From the NCBI GenBank assembly GCA_038502055.1, contig JAXRKN010000032.1, positions 124,001 to 188,000 on the forward strand: 64,000 bases of DNA, in the 5' to 3' direction. Under the pieces are notes generated by a model, which was given only the letters and a program-made list of their open reading frames with translations, searched no databases and had not been told where the DNA came from. Position numbers and translations under genes: made by a program. Positions 10,773 through 21,669 of the stretch are shown here, piece by piece. The DNA is from Tanytarsus gracilentus. Its lineage: Eukaryota; Arthropoda; Insecta; Diptera; Chironomidae. The first letter of the stretch is position 1. Each line of letters starts with the position of its first letter.

Positions 10773-11436
10773 ATGAACTCCTTCGCCATGGTGAGTTGAA
10801 AGTGTTATGAAGTGTCATTTAGGGAAGGAAAAACATTAGAACTTTCTAGAATCAATAACAATTTAAGTTTACAATTTGAATTATAAAATTTGCCTTTTTT
10901 CAACATAGTATGCGGTATTCATGTTGGCAGCAGTTGCCAACTGTGAACCACCATCTGGATATAACTACAACCGACCCCAACAATTTGGAGGTGGTGTTTC
11001 AGCTGGCGGCAGCTCAATTGGAGGTGGTTTCTCAAGCAGTGGAAATTATGAACAAGAAGCCATTGGGGGGCAGACTTTTGAAGGTCAGCAAGTCGATGCT
11101 CAATTATTGGAGAAAATTAAACAAGTTTTGCTGAACGAAGAAAATAAATCTGGAGCAGGTGGTGCGAGTGGACAGCCCTCAGCTCAATATGGCGCTCCAC
11201 AGGCTCAATATGGACCTCCTTCACAATCCGCAGCACGTGTCGTTGGAATCATTCTCGAAAATACACAACCCGCAATTCAAGTTGCTCAATACCGTGCTCA
11301 ATCAACTGAAGCCCTTGCTGGAGGATACCCAGCCGCAACTGGAGGAGTTTCTTCATCAAGCAACTATGCCGCACCACCATCAACCTCATATGGCGCTCCT
11401 TCACGCCCAAACAGTCAGTATGGTGCTCCCTTCTAA
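10773..11436 (+). CDS. Secreted low-complexity protein, cuticular/structural type
   Basis: Exons 10773-10790 (only six codons) and 10909-11436 give 181 residues. The N-terminus MNSFAMYAVFMLAAVANCEPP is a signal peptide interrupted by the intron, an arrangement typical of insect cuticular protein genes. The mature part is rich in G, S, Q, P and Y, with recurrent SYGAP/QYGAP motifs (SAQYGAPQAQYGPP, TSYGAPSRPNSQYGAPF). These resemble elastic or cuticle proteins with YGAP repeats. A middle segment (about residues 60-85) is acidic and helical-looking, and RVVGIILENTQPAIQVAQYRAQ is the only non-repetitive stretch. No chitin-binding R&R consensus was seen. AATAAA lies at 11541-11546. Extracellular matrix or cuticle role is inferred. 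Confidence 0.82.
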
Positions 11437-11546
11437 AAACTCTAATCTCACAGCCCTTTAAAAGTGAACTAATTTTGGCATCTAACTTAAGCTTAAATTC
11501 AACCGGATCTAAATTTAAACTCATTTTCTACGAATTACAAAATAAA

Positions 11547-12980
11547 ACTATCCACTCGAACATTATGCCGGGATATCTCATCTAATATTTAGAGAGAGCA
11601 CAACGAAGGAAAACGTGAATCTTTCACATGGATATGGAAATTAATGATGCTAATCGGCCAAACTTAAAACTGACGAAAATGTTGAGAAAAGATCTCACAT
11701 TTAAAATGCACTGAACGTGGAATTTATTGGATAATTGGAAAGTTTGGAAAATATTTTTCTTCAAAACGGGTCACTTTAACGAAAATGCACAAAACCTTTC
11801 TCAAGAGGCTCCAAACTTCTCAATCATCAAAATTCTATAAGACTCTCAACAGACTTCATGAAATTACCTTTTAATGAAGAAAAAATTGCATTCTCTAAAG
11901 AAGCAATTTCTTTTGTAAATAGATTTACTTCTTAATATTATTGAATGAATAAAAAATATTTGTCACCGTTGGAAAAAATGTATTACGTTCGTTTAATTAA
12001 TCACACTTTCTAGATCTCGCAGTTCATTATCTAATCAACTCGACTTGACGAGATGTTATGATTAGCATGCGCGCAACTTTTCACTTTTGTGCAAATTTTT
12101 TATTTCGCAACATCATCAAAAACTATGTAAATTTTGGAACGAAGTTAATTAGCAACATTAATTTCCGTTCATGAAGATTAAAGAAAATGTATGTTTGTGC
12201 AGAGTCTCGCGCCTAAATTTTGTTTGCACAACGTACGAGTGAATGACAGGGTGAGACAAAAAGTGAAAGGATATTTTTAAAAAATAGACATATGAGATAA
12301 TCGACTAGAAATAAAAATGAGATGAATGGACTTTTTTATGATAAAAAATAAGAGAGAAAAAAAAGTAAATGTTAATGATCCAAAATCCATGAAAATAATA
12401 ATTGAATATACGCTGTAATATTTTTTTTTATTTGAAGGTCGTAAGAATTTAAATTGTAAAAAATAATCCAAAAAGGTTACGTCAAAATTTTGTAATATAA
12501 GGTCAGAGTTGGGCAATCACATTGTAAGCGAGTAAAAATTACATGTCATAAATTACATTTTCAAAATTAAATTACATTACATATATATTTTGTATTTTTT
12601 TTGTAATTTCCCATCTGTGCATAAGATAATTTGGAAATTTTGATATTTCTCTTTAAAAGACATGGTTTAAGATTATAGGAGATTAGTCTTTAGATACGTT
12701 TTTTTTGTGACGGAGTTGAGATGGTTTAGTAAGTATATTTCACTCTGATCTAAATCTCAGTGATTCGTTGACTAAATAATTATTCACACACTGGCTGATG
12801 AATTTTAATAATTGAAATATGTGCCACTTTCACGAAGCATTAATAAGACCAAGGTCAGCTGAAAAAAAGCTTTCGAGTGATTGATGAATGAGGAGATGAT
12901 GAGTGTTCACTTATTATGAATGGGAAAGACTATTATTGAGGACTTTGATTGGTGAGCAAATAATATTAATGTTTTCCGTT
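11547..12980. other. Intergenic, no gene seen
   Basis: AT-rich sequence downstream of the cuticle-like gene. Open frames here are short and compositionally biased, and I see no repeat ends or RNA gene. Confidence 0.55.
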
Positions 12981-13321
12981 TTCAGATTCATGCCAATCGA
13001 TTCCTGGTCAAATTACGAGTTCAACGATACCCATGAAGCCAAATAAGAGAAATTTCATATGAAAAAGGGACATTTATTCCTAATTATTCTAATTATTCCT
13101 AATTATTTCTAATTATCCTAATTATTCTAATTTTTTTCTTAATTATTTTTTTATTTTTTTAATTTTTTTTTGATAATTAGATAATTAGAATAATTAGAAT
13201 AAAGGGACACTATGGCTGTCCATAGCACGAATCTGGCAAAAACTAAAAGTCTCAAGCTGGCACAGGAGCCGATATCCGACATCTCAAAGGAAAAGACAGA
13301 CACTGTGTGGGTTACGGTAAA
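12981..13321 (+). mobile_element. 3' fragment of the CCCAC/GTGGG family, interrupted by another insert
   Basis: It starts within the internal unit (CCAATCGATTCCTGGTCAAA, then ACGAGTTCAACGA) and ends with TGTGTGGGTTACGGTAAAAA, matching the right half of the copy at 5261-6552. The block at 13075-13200 is foreign to the family and splits this copy. Confidence 0.75.
13075..13200. mobile_element. AATTAT-type inverted-repeat element with direct-repeat flanks
   Basis: The left arm (TATTCCTAATTATTCTAATT) and right arm (ending AATAATTAGAATA) are inverted around a T-rich centre. The element is flanked by AAAGGGACATT (13064-13074) and AAAGGGACACT (13201-13211), an 11-bp direct repeat with one mismatch. 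In the related family copy near 6300-6330 the matching site is uninterrupted. Together these indicate insertion, i.e. past mobility. Confidence 0.75.
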
Positions 13322-13383
13322 AATAGAATATTGAACTGATTGAATAGTGTATAATTTTTGATAGTCTTTTCTTTTCATATTAT

Positions 13384-13543
13384 CCTGCGTGGGACATGAC
13401 CAAATGTTACCGTTAAAATTCAAAAAATCCTCATAAATAAAATTTAAATCTCGGCTTCAACGTATTTTCAATAGACAATTGTATACAAAAAGTATACTTT
13501 TATTTAAATTTACGGCTTCAACGGTTTTCATGTCCCACGCAGG
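13384..13543. mobile_element. 160-bp MITE with perfect 16-bp TIRs
   Basis: Perfect 16-bp terminal inverted repeats, CCTGCGTGGGACATGA and its complement, are flanked by a perfect 8-bp direct repeat, CATATTAT (13376-13383 and 13544-13551). It is too short for a gene. Inside, CGGCTTCAACG occurs twice. A class II superfamily with 8-bp duplications is implied, but I do not recognise the TIR. Confidence 0.9.
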
Positions 13544-13656
13544 CATATTATGATGCTCATTTTAGGAATGAAAATACAAGTGACAAAAGTGCAAAAAAAT
13601 TATCACATCAAGTAATATGACTTTTAAAAAAAGTTGAAGAATACGGCTTAATACCG

Positions 13657-16600
13657 TCATTGACTCATTTGCTCGTTGCGGAACTGCTGAAATATATCCT
13701 CCAAAGTTGTTTCATTGATTGCGAAACTGTCGATAGCATTTTCATGATCACTAGAAAACTCGAGAAGATCTTGAAAAATCTTGGCCCAACTAATACTTTT
13801 AGCATGAATGAAATATTGAAGGACACCCTAGAAAAAGCAAATTAGATAGAAATTTAAAAATCTTTACAGATTCATTAATACCTCATGCTCGTCTTTTAAA
13901 TCGCACGTGAACAATGATTGAAGTTGTAACTTAATGTCAGTTATACTTTCCATTAGCGAAGGTGCCGAATCAGTCAAATCTCGAGAGGCTTGGTCCACAT
14001 GATCATTATTCTGTGGAACTCGAGGTTTCATTTTAACCATTAATGAGAATCCTCTGCCGTATTTTTCTTTAAGCTTCTGAATATAGCCGATACACTTAAG
14101 CTCTCCATTTTTCATGATACCAAGTCTGTTACAGAGCATTTCACACTCGTCCATACTGTGAGAAGTGAGGACAATTGTTCGCCCTTGACATTGAAGAGAT
14201 TTAATGCAGTTCCAAACAAAACGTCTCGATTTCGGGTCCACTCCGGTCGTTGGCTCATCCAAGAAAATAATGAATGGGTCTGTAAACACTTTTTTATATG
14301 ATAATAATTAGCTTTTTTAGACTTTTTACCTGATATCATTGCCATGGCTGCATTGAGCTTTCTTTTTGTTCCACCTGAATAGCTACTAATTCGCCTAATT
14401 AACGTAAATAATTAGAAATAATTAAAATAATTAGGAATAATAAAATCACCTATCCCTGTACTTATCGATGTCAACTTTTCTTAACCACTTTTCCACCTGG
14501 GCATCCAAGTCATAACGATTACAACCGTTAATCATTAGCATGTATTTTAACAGCTCTCTCGAGGTCATATATTCACAGAGGGCATCCTGTTGAGGACAAT
14601 AGCCGAACATGTATCGGTAGAGGAAATAATCTTCATCAGAGTTTACTCCGTTAATGAAGGTTCTGCCAGCGGTTTTAGGTCTATTTAAGGTCATCATTTC
14701 AAATGTAGTTGTTTTTCCTGCACCATTCATGCCTTTTTTAGGATAAAAAATTATAAAAATGTAGGTAATCTTTAACATAAAAAAATCAATTTAGCTTACC
14801 CAAAAGTCCAAAGCACTCGCCACGTTTCACGCTAAAACTAACTCCCTGCACCGCCTTAAAGTCTCCTCCGTAAATCTTTTCCAGTTGCGATACGACCATG
14901 GCCTCTGTCTCAACTTTTTCCTCACGTATTAAATCATCTACATTATTTTTTTCGCTTTTTACATCAGGATCATCGATTTCTTCCATTTGAATGCTCTCAA
15001 TTTCTTTCTTATCTTCTTGATTGAAGCACCAACAAAGCTCTAGTTTTGAGCAAAAATATCCAAATTGTTCCATCAACTGTTGATTCTCGACAAAAAGAAA
15101 CAGAAATAACGCTGATCCGATGAAAACAAGTAGATTGGCGACATAAAATTGTGTAAGATCGAAAATAAACCCAAATTCATTGAGACTGCTGATATATATG
15201 GATGAATCCTTTGAATTTCCAACTTTAATGTGGTTCCTTTCAAATTTATGACGCTCATGGATAGCTTTGAGCGAGTGCTTTAGCGCAAAATCAGGGAAAA
15301 TGTGGAAAAGTGATATAAATGACTCATATTCCTTCATTGCTTCCTTACTCGATGACATCATGATAATTCCAAAGAGGGAAAATATCTGGAGATAGTTGAG
15401 GAACATTATGGCGGAGCTTAAGTTACTAAAGCATTGACTTGTAATATAGACGACAATTAGGCACGTGACCCCATATATAAAGAAGAGAAGAGCAATATCT
15501 TCTAGTTCGGCTGTTGAAAAAGCGAGACCTTCGCGATCGTAAGTAGTCAGTATCATAATTATAAATACAACAATTGCATGTACTATTATGTCACTAAGAA
15601 ACAGCGCGCCCCAATATATAATGCCGGGTATATTTTGAAGATTTTTGAATCCACTTGCTTTTTCTTTGAAAGTAAATGGCAGATATAAGATCATGTACAA
15701 CATTAATCCAATCGGTATGATTTCAGTGTAGAGATTTTGAATGTAGTTTAGATTTTCGTCGGGACGACTGAGAGGGCTGTTAAATTAAAGCGTCATTAAT
15801 TATATGTTTTAAAAGTTTATCAAATTCGAGAGTAAACATATGCATGGTTTTCCGGTACGTAACGTTCTAAGTTCCACTGTTCACTTGCAAAAGGCCTAAA
15901 AGGCATTCGCATTTTCCGTGAGAGCTCTGCTTTTTTCCTGTGGCTCCCATTCACAGTTTCACACGTTTTTTGACTTTTTCTAATAGAAATAAAATATTTA
16001 GATTTTTCAGTTTTGAAATATGCAAGGGATCTAGAGAGGGACTGGATGGTAAGATTTTTATATTTTCTTGTTCACAGAGTTCAAATCTATTAGAAAAAGT
16101 CAAAAAAACGAATTAATAATTTTTTCACCCCAAAATGAAACACTGTGGCGCAAAGCTTTATCGGTGATCTGTTAATACCACTAAATTGTCATCGATATGT
16201 CAAAGCTTTGCCGCTAGGGTTTAAGTAAATAAAATAGTTGTTTTGAAAACTTCCGTTATGGACATTCCTCACAAAAACATTAGTGCTAATTGATTCCTAA
16301 TTCTTGCTTACATCACTCATTGGACTCTACAGCCCTATCTAAGCGAGTACACGGACAGAATGGACAAAAGAGAGAATTTTTAAGAAACCAATAGATTGCG
16401 GAGCTCTAATTTAAGAGAGCAAATTTGTGATTCACACAGTGTTATATGATTAGGAATAATGCAGGACTTAAAATAATTGCATGACTCAAAATTTTGAGAT
16501 GAAATTCAACGTAAAATAAGCATAACAAAATCAATAAGAAAATTAAGTGATTGGAAAAGTGAATTAAACAATAAGTGATTGATTGTAAGGAAAATTTACC

Positions 16601-19600
16601 TGTTTGTAATTTTTATCTCGTGATTGGGAAATTTTGCGTTCAACATGATATTATCGACAAAATTCATCATAATGGCTACAGAGTGAATTAAATTTTGCGA
16701 GAAGAAAATCTTTGCCAATATATATCCCTCGTGACTCATTTCAATGTTGACGGCTCCAATCAGATTGTCATAATATTTGAGGACATTTCCGTCCGCAACA
16801 TCTAATATCTCCTGCTCAATGTTCTTGTCACGGAGAATTAAAATTTTCGTTTTCGTCTCGCTTCCATATTTAGCAATTATTGGCTCGAGCATGAGGAGTT
16901 TTTGATTTTTAAAATTTTCTTTGAAATTTATAATCACAAGAGGATTTTTGATGTCGTTTAGTTGAAGCTCAAGTGACATATGTGTCTTATCCGAGAGATA
17001 GTTGTTGAGTAAAAAGCAGAGCCATGTCATAATTATGGGAATTGCCACCATCGTACAAAAGAAGGGTAAATTTCTCACCCAATAAATGAACTTCTTGTAG
17101 AAGATCGCTTGAAATTGGCGGAAATAAATTAGTTTTCGATTGATACTGTTTGGATCGTTAATGGGCAATGCACAATAGACTCCATCTGTTTCATCATTTT
17201 CATCGCCTCTACCATCGAATCTACTACATACTCCACCTGTGGCACTATTAAGAAAGACCTCCTCGAGAGTTGTGTTAGTAATTGAAAGTGACTCGATGCC
17301 ATAGAGCGCCTTATTGACTTCCAATTCATGCAACATCTCTCCATACCTAAAATTATTGAAATTATTGCCACATCTTTTTTGCACTCTTTTAACTATCATA
17401 TCAATAAATATTAATAAAAATTAAAAAACTAGCAAATAAGCAATTAAGAAAAAAGAACATACTTATGTTTATCCTTATAGGGCAGAGTCATGCAGTAAAG
17501 AGGTTCTACACTTGTTTTCTGCTCAGCCGACGGAATATGTCTCTTAATTGTATTGTGAACGCTTGTCCGATCAAATTTTTTGTCGCCACTATTTTTCAAC
17601 ATTTTTAATGTGTAACCACTACCAAAATAGTGTTTTAAAAACATACTCGTTCCATATGCAATTAACTCTCCATTCTCCATGATTGCAATTTTATCGGAAA
17701 GAACGTCAGCTTCCTCCATAAAATGCGTTGAAATAAAAATAGTGTGATCCTTTTTGAGTTTAAGTAAAATGTTCCATATATCACGTCTTGATTCGGGATC
17801 TAGTCCACTTGAAATTTCGTCCAGGATGAGCAATTTAGTATCGCCAATTATTGAATTTGCGAGGCAAAGCTTTCTCAGCATCCCGCCTGATAGCGTCTTA
17901 GCAACTTCATTCGCTTTCGACTGTAAATTAACCTTTTTAAGAATGTTAATAGCTTCCATTTCTGCACTTTTTAAAGAGAGTCCCCTCAGTTGCCCGAAAA
18001 ATTCCAAGTGCTCGCGGCAAGTTAGATAAGGAAGGGAAATGTTGTGCTGTGGACAGTAGCCAATTTTTGAGCGATAAAAAGCGATGTTATCAATATTATC
18101 CACATAAACGTGTCCACTAGTTTTGGGTATTAAGCCAGTGAGCATGCACATGGTACTTGTCTTTCCAGCACCATTATGGCCAAGCAGCACCGTTATTTGA
18201 TTCTTATAAATGTCCATCGAGAGATTCTTCACGACCGTTTGAGGTTTTTCACTGCCACACAACGATTTGTATACTTTATTTAAATTTCTAATCCTTACTA
18301 CTGCACTTTCATTCAAATAATTAAAGTTTTCGAAGCCATTTGCTGTAAAGTTGAGAGCTTGTACTTCACTCTGTATATCGATACGATTTGGTACGTAGTA
18401 AGACTTTTGAAAAATAAAAAAGGGACTCTGTCTAATTCCGTACATTCCTGGCCACACATTTATTAAGTAGAAGTAGAGAAAACTGCATATTATCGAGGAT
18501 ATGAGAAGCCACATGAAGACGTCAGCCATTGCAAATACTCCATCGTTCGGATGTGATCGTTGAAAGAAGTTTAGATGGCAAAAAAAGTGTCCCGAATTTG
18601 TGTAGTCATGAAAAATTTGAATTCCCTGATAGAAGGCATTGATAGGAAAGATTATCAGAACTTTTTTCCATTGAATTGTTGCAAGTTGAAAACAGAAGAA
18701 AGGGACAAAGTACCAGAACACAGCTCCAACAGTTGAAAATGCAACTGCAAAATTAATCAGTTATAATAACTTATTATAATCTAAAAGTGTTAAGTACTTA
18801 CTTGACTCAAAGAAAGCGCTAACGAGAAATGTGAATGCGATAAGAGATGTAATGAAGAGAAAAGTCAATAGTAACGGATAGAAAAAGTTGACACTTAGCC
18901 AGAGGCCTTTTAAATACGTGATTAATAGGCATAAGAATAAAAGAATCATCATTTGGAGGTGATTAATTGTGAAAAGTGCCACATTGTTAAGATAACTGAA
19001 GATAGTCGCATTTTTTAACTGCTCACGAAATCCACAGGACTTTTCTTCTACCATGCGAGTAAAGATGAGCGCAATACAAATGAGAGCTGCGAAGATTACA
19101 ATGAACAGTCCAAGGCTATCTATAAGCGATGCCGGCGGCTCGTTTGAAAGTGAAGGCATTCGTTCGACTTGTATTACATAGAAATAATTAAAATAATTAG
19201 AAATAATTAAAATAATTAGAAATAATTAGAAATACTTATTATTCCATAGGGAATTTGTTGAATTTTAGCCATTGTCTCGTAGTATGTCGCATCGAGTCCA
19301 TATTGAATGCCGAGAAAACCAAAGTTGATGTACTCATTTGTAGTTTTTGATGCAATAGAGTTTAAATCTTTCGAATAGTGTCGATCAGTCATGAAGCGAT
19401 TACTTTTTGATTTAATCGTGTAATCAAACCTTTCACTTCCGTTACCCTTAAAAATTACTATGAACGAACGTGAGCCGAGATCTTCAATATAATTCCATAT
19501 GTCCATCTCACTCCTAAAGCCCATTACTCTCTCATCTTCCATGGGCACTTTTTGTCTAAATCTTTCCATTAAATCGACATGATAAGTGTCGTTGGGAACG

Positions 19601-19898
19601 AAATATATTCGATCACCAAACCCCGCTGGAATGTATCCAAAAAGTTCCTCCTGTGAAACATTAAACGTGCTTAGAATGTAAATCATCAATTTCCTGTCTT
19701 TACCTCATTGATGTGAAGATACGTTTTTGGCGAAGTACTGTAGTTGCCATTTTTTTTATAGTCGGATGTTCCAGAAAATAAATAAATAATGATGAAGATT
19801 AGAGGAAAGAGTAGAAAGAAAGCATTTCTCGCCCAGTAGTATTTCTTTTCTTTCAGTGTTTTGATTAAAAAAACTTTATAAGTTTTAAGGACATTCAT
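13657..19898 (-). CDS. ABC transporter, subfamily A (ABCA3-like), full transporter
   Basis: Ten exons on the minus strand (19898-19704, 19650-19236, 19167-18802, 18744-17463, 17346-16600, 15776-14800, 14732-14450, 14394-14330, 14279-13882, 13827-13657) join in phase to 1,632 residues, close to human ABCA3. Layout is TMD1 with a large lumenal loop, NBD1, TMD2, NBD2. NBD1 (about residues 470-700) has Walker A GHNGAGKTS, signature LSGGM and Walker B LLILDE. NBD2 (about 1290-1530) has GMNGAGKTTT, YSGGTKRKL and IIFLDEPTTGVDP. ABCA members usually move lipids across membranes; the substrate here is unknown. NBD1 has LDEISSGLDP where LDEPTSG is usual. Two introns (55 and 68 bp) consist largely of AATTAT repeats; the 823-bp intron holds repeat debris. 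Confidence 0.93.
14395..14449 (-). repeat. 55-bp intron made of AATTAT units
   Basis: The intron between ABCA exons ending at 14450 and starting at 14394 is essentially a GT and AG around units of the type AATTATTTCT/AATTATTTTA. On the plus strand the junctions show TTCGCCTA and AATCACCTA, a possible degenerate direct repeat, but this could also be the splice consensus. Confidence 0.7.
15777..16599. repeat. Repeat debris in the long ABCA intron
   Basis: The 823-bp intron is far longer than its neighbours. It contains an inverted pair TTTTTGACTTTTTCTAATAG / CTATTAGAAAAAGTCAAAAA (about 15966 and 16087). A second inverted pair is GCGCAAAGCTTT / CAAAGCTTTGCCGC (about 16150-16215). Near 16256-16310 is a fragment of the CCCAC/GTGGG family interior (GTGCTAATTGATTCCTAAT). 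No exon was found in it. Confidence 0.6.
19168..19235 (-). repeat. 68-bp intron made of AATTAT units
   Basis: Between ABCA exons 2 and 3. The intron is GTATTTCT, then tandem ~10-bp units alternating AATTATTTCT and AATTATTTTA, then TATGTAATACAAG. It is the cleanest tandem form of the unit seen in the longer inverted-repeat elements. Confidence 0.8.
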
Positions 19899-20195
19899 TT
19901 TTTACAGCGACAATCGATATTTTTACAACTTTCTCTCTAAAGTTCCAACAACTTTCACTTTATTGTAATTTTTCCAATAGATTCTTCACATTCTTAATAC
20001 TTTAATTCACTTCACGACAACGCCTTTGTGGGCAAAAATGTGTTTACCTTTGTTATTTTTATTTTTACTTGTACAATTTCAAAACAGGAAAAAAGTTACA
20101 TACCCCACTCGTTTTACAACAGAGTTTTACTGTTCTAAAAAAGTTACATACCCCTTTTGTGTATTAGAAGAGTAAGAAAAATTGAATACGCAGAA

Positions 20196-21335
20196 ATGAG
20201 CAGGCATTTCGAGCAAGCATTCACATCTCCCGTTAGTGAAGGAATTACCTATATCCAATACATTCAGCCTGATAATATCAACGTTATAATACCAAATCAA
20301 TTTTTATCCAACATGAAGAAAGAAAAAGATGATGAAGAGTTTATTGAAGATGATTCCATGGACACTGATGAAAATAAAGGAGTGGAAGTGCTGGAGTCGG
20401 TGATAAATATGAGCAAGAAGCAAAAGTTCAAGATGGAACCTTCGCTCACGAAGGAGCTAGTCCAAATTTCGTCGGATGGTAAGCCGAAGGGAAGAAAAAG
20501 AAAGGTTACAGGCCAAACACGAGAAATTCGCAAAATTAGATCAAACACAAATCAGATGTACATCAACAGCAAAGGAAATGAGGTACAGCCAAAAGAATTT
20601 GATTCATCGTTTGATTGTGGATGCCCAAAAAAGTGCACTCAACAGCTTTCGCTTAAAATCAGAAAGCAAATTTTTAATATGTTCTGGGGCATTGGTACTT
20701 ATGAAGGTAGCATACCCTTTTTCCCAATTCCATTTTCCTAATTATTTTTGATTATGAAAGTTTTTTTGTTTCTAGGTAGATGCGCTTTCCTCAATAGCTG
20801 TGTCAATGAGCTCCCCAAAAAGAAACAGTACACGAAGGCTGAAACGAGTCGAAGAAAAAACACCCGCAAATACTATTTGAAGGGAATTGAAGTGTGCAAG
20901 ACAACGTTTACAAGCACCCTAAAAATATCTAATTCGAGAGGTATGGGTATTTAGTTTTTTTCAAAATCATCAAATAGACATTTTTTTTCTTCGAAAGTTG
21001 ACGTCTCTTTACAAAAAATGGAGAGTGAAAATTTTACTGATGAGCGCGGAAAGAATCGTAGAGGCCATGGATTCTCGAATGAAATAAAAGAGGGAGTTAT
21101 TCAGCATATAAAGAACAATTTTAAGCCAGATTCGAGCCTTAGAGGTCTATGGAATTCCTATCAAGCAACACATCCCGAGCAGCTTGTGTCTGAAAGTTAC
21201 TATAAGCGTAAGCAAATAATAATCTTGCTTTATTAAGAAATTATAACGTTCATTTTAGGAATGTTCTACGAAAATTTCAACCTTCGCATCAAAAAAATTC
21301 CCCAGGATATTATCGATAGCGATAGCTCTGATTAA
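20196..21335 (+). CDS. Transposon-family-derived protein with a conserved Cys cluster (no nuclease domain)
   Basis: Exons 20196-20706, 20776-20940, 20998-21207 and 21259-21335 join in phase to 320 residues. The C-terminal ~185 residues follow a pattern I know from multi-copy, uncharacterised arthropod proteins linked to DNA transposons: CGCPKKC, RKQIFNMFW, FLNSCV, KYYLKGIEVCKTTF, a DERG motif, then a QHIKNNF / SYYKR block. The downstream part those proteins often have is missing; the frame stops shortly after. The N-terminal ~130 residues are acidic then basic (GRKRK, RKIRSN). Four in-phase exons with 57-69 bp GT-AG introns and no stop codons suggest a maintained gene rather than debris. Function unknown. 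The 69-bp first intron contains a TTCCTAATTATTTTTGATTA segment. It is divergent from the ABCA gene, with the 17-bp repeat AAAAAGTTACATACCCC occurring twice just upstream (about 20092 and 20139). Confidence 0.72.
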
Positions 21336-21669
21336 AAATTATTAAATTCTGAAAAATAAAGGTTGTTGAAATTCAAATTTATATTTTGTTCTAAAAAACG
21401 GTTAGCTATAAAAAGCTAAAAATTTACATTGCTGCAAGGGCGTGAAAAAGTTTTGCTCAACTCGACTTTGATTTTTTTTTCAATCTTTTCAAGATTTGAC
21501 AAAATTTGAATAGAGTTCGTGTAGACTGACTAGTCCGCGAATATTGGAATAAAAAGATATCAATTCAAGCCTTATTAAAAAAGGAGAGTAAAGATAAAAA
21601 GTACATGTAAAAATTACCACACCCGGTGAATCATCAGCGAAAAAAAATCAAATAAAAGAAAGTTGCGAC

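Noticed and set aside
13660..13845. Plus-strand open frame of 61 codons
   Set aside because: It is the antisense shadow of the last ABCA exon (13827-13657), which matches the family C-terminus.
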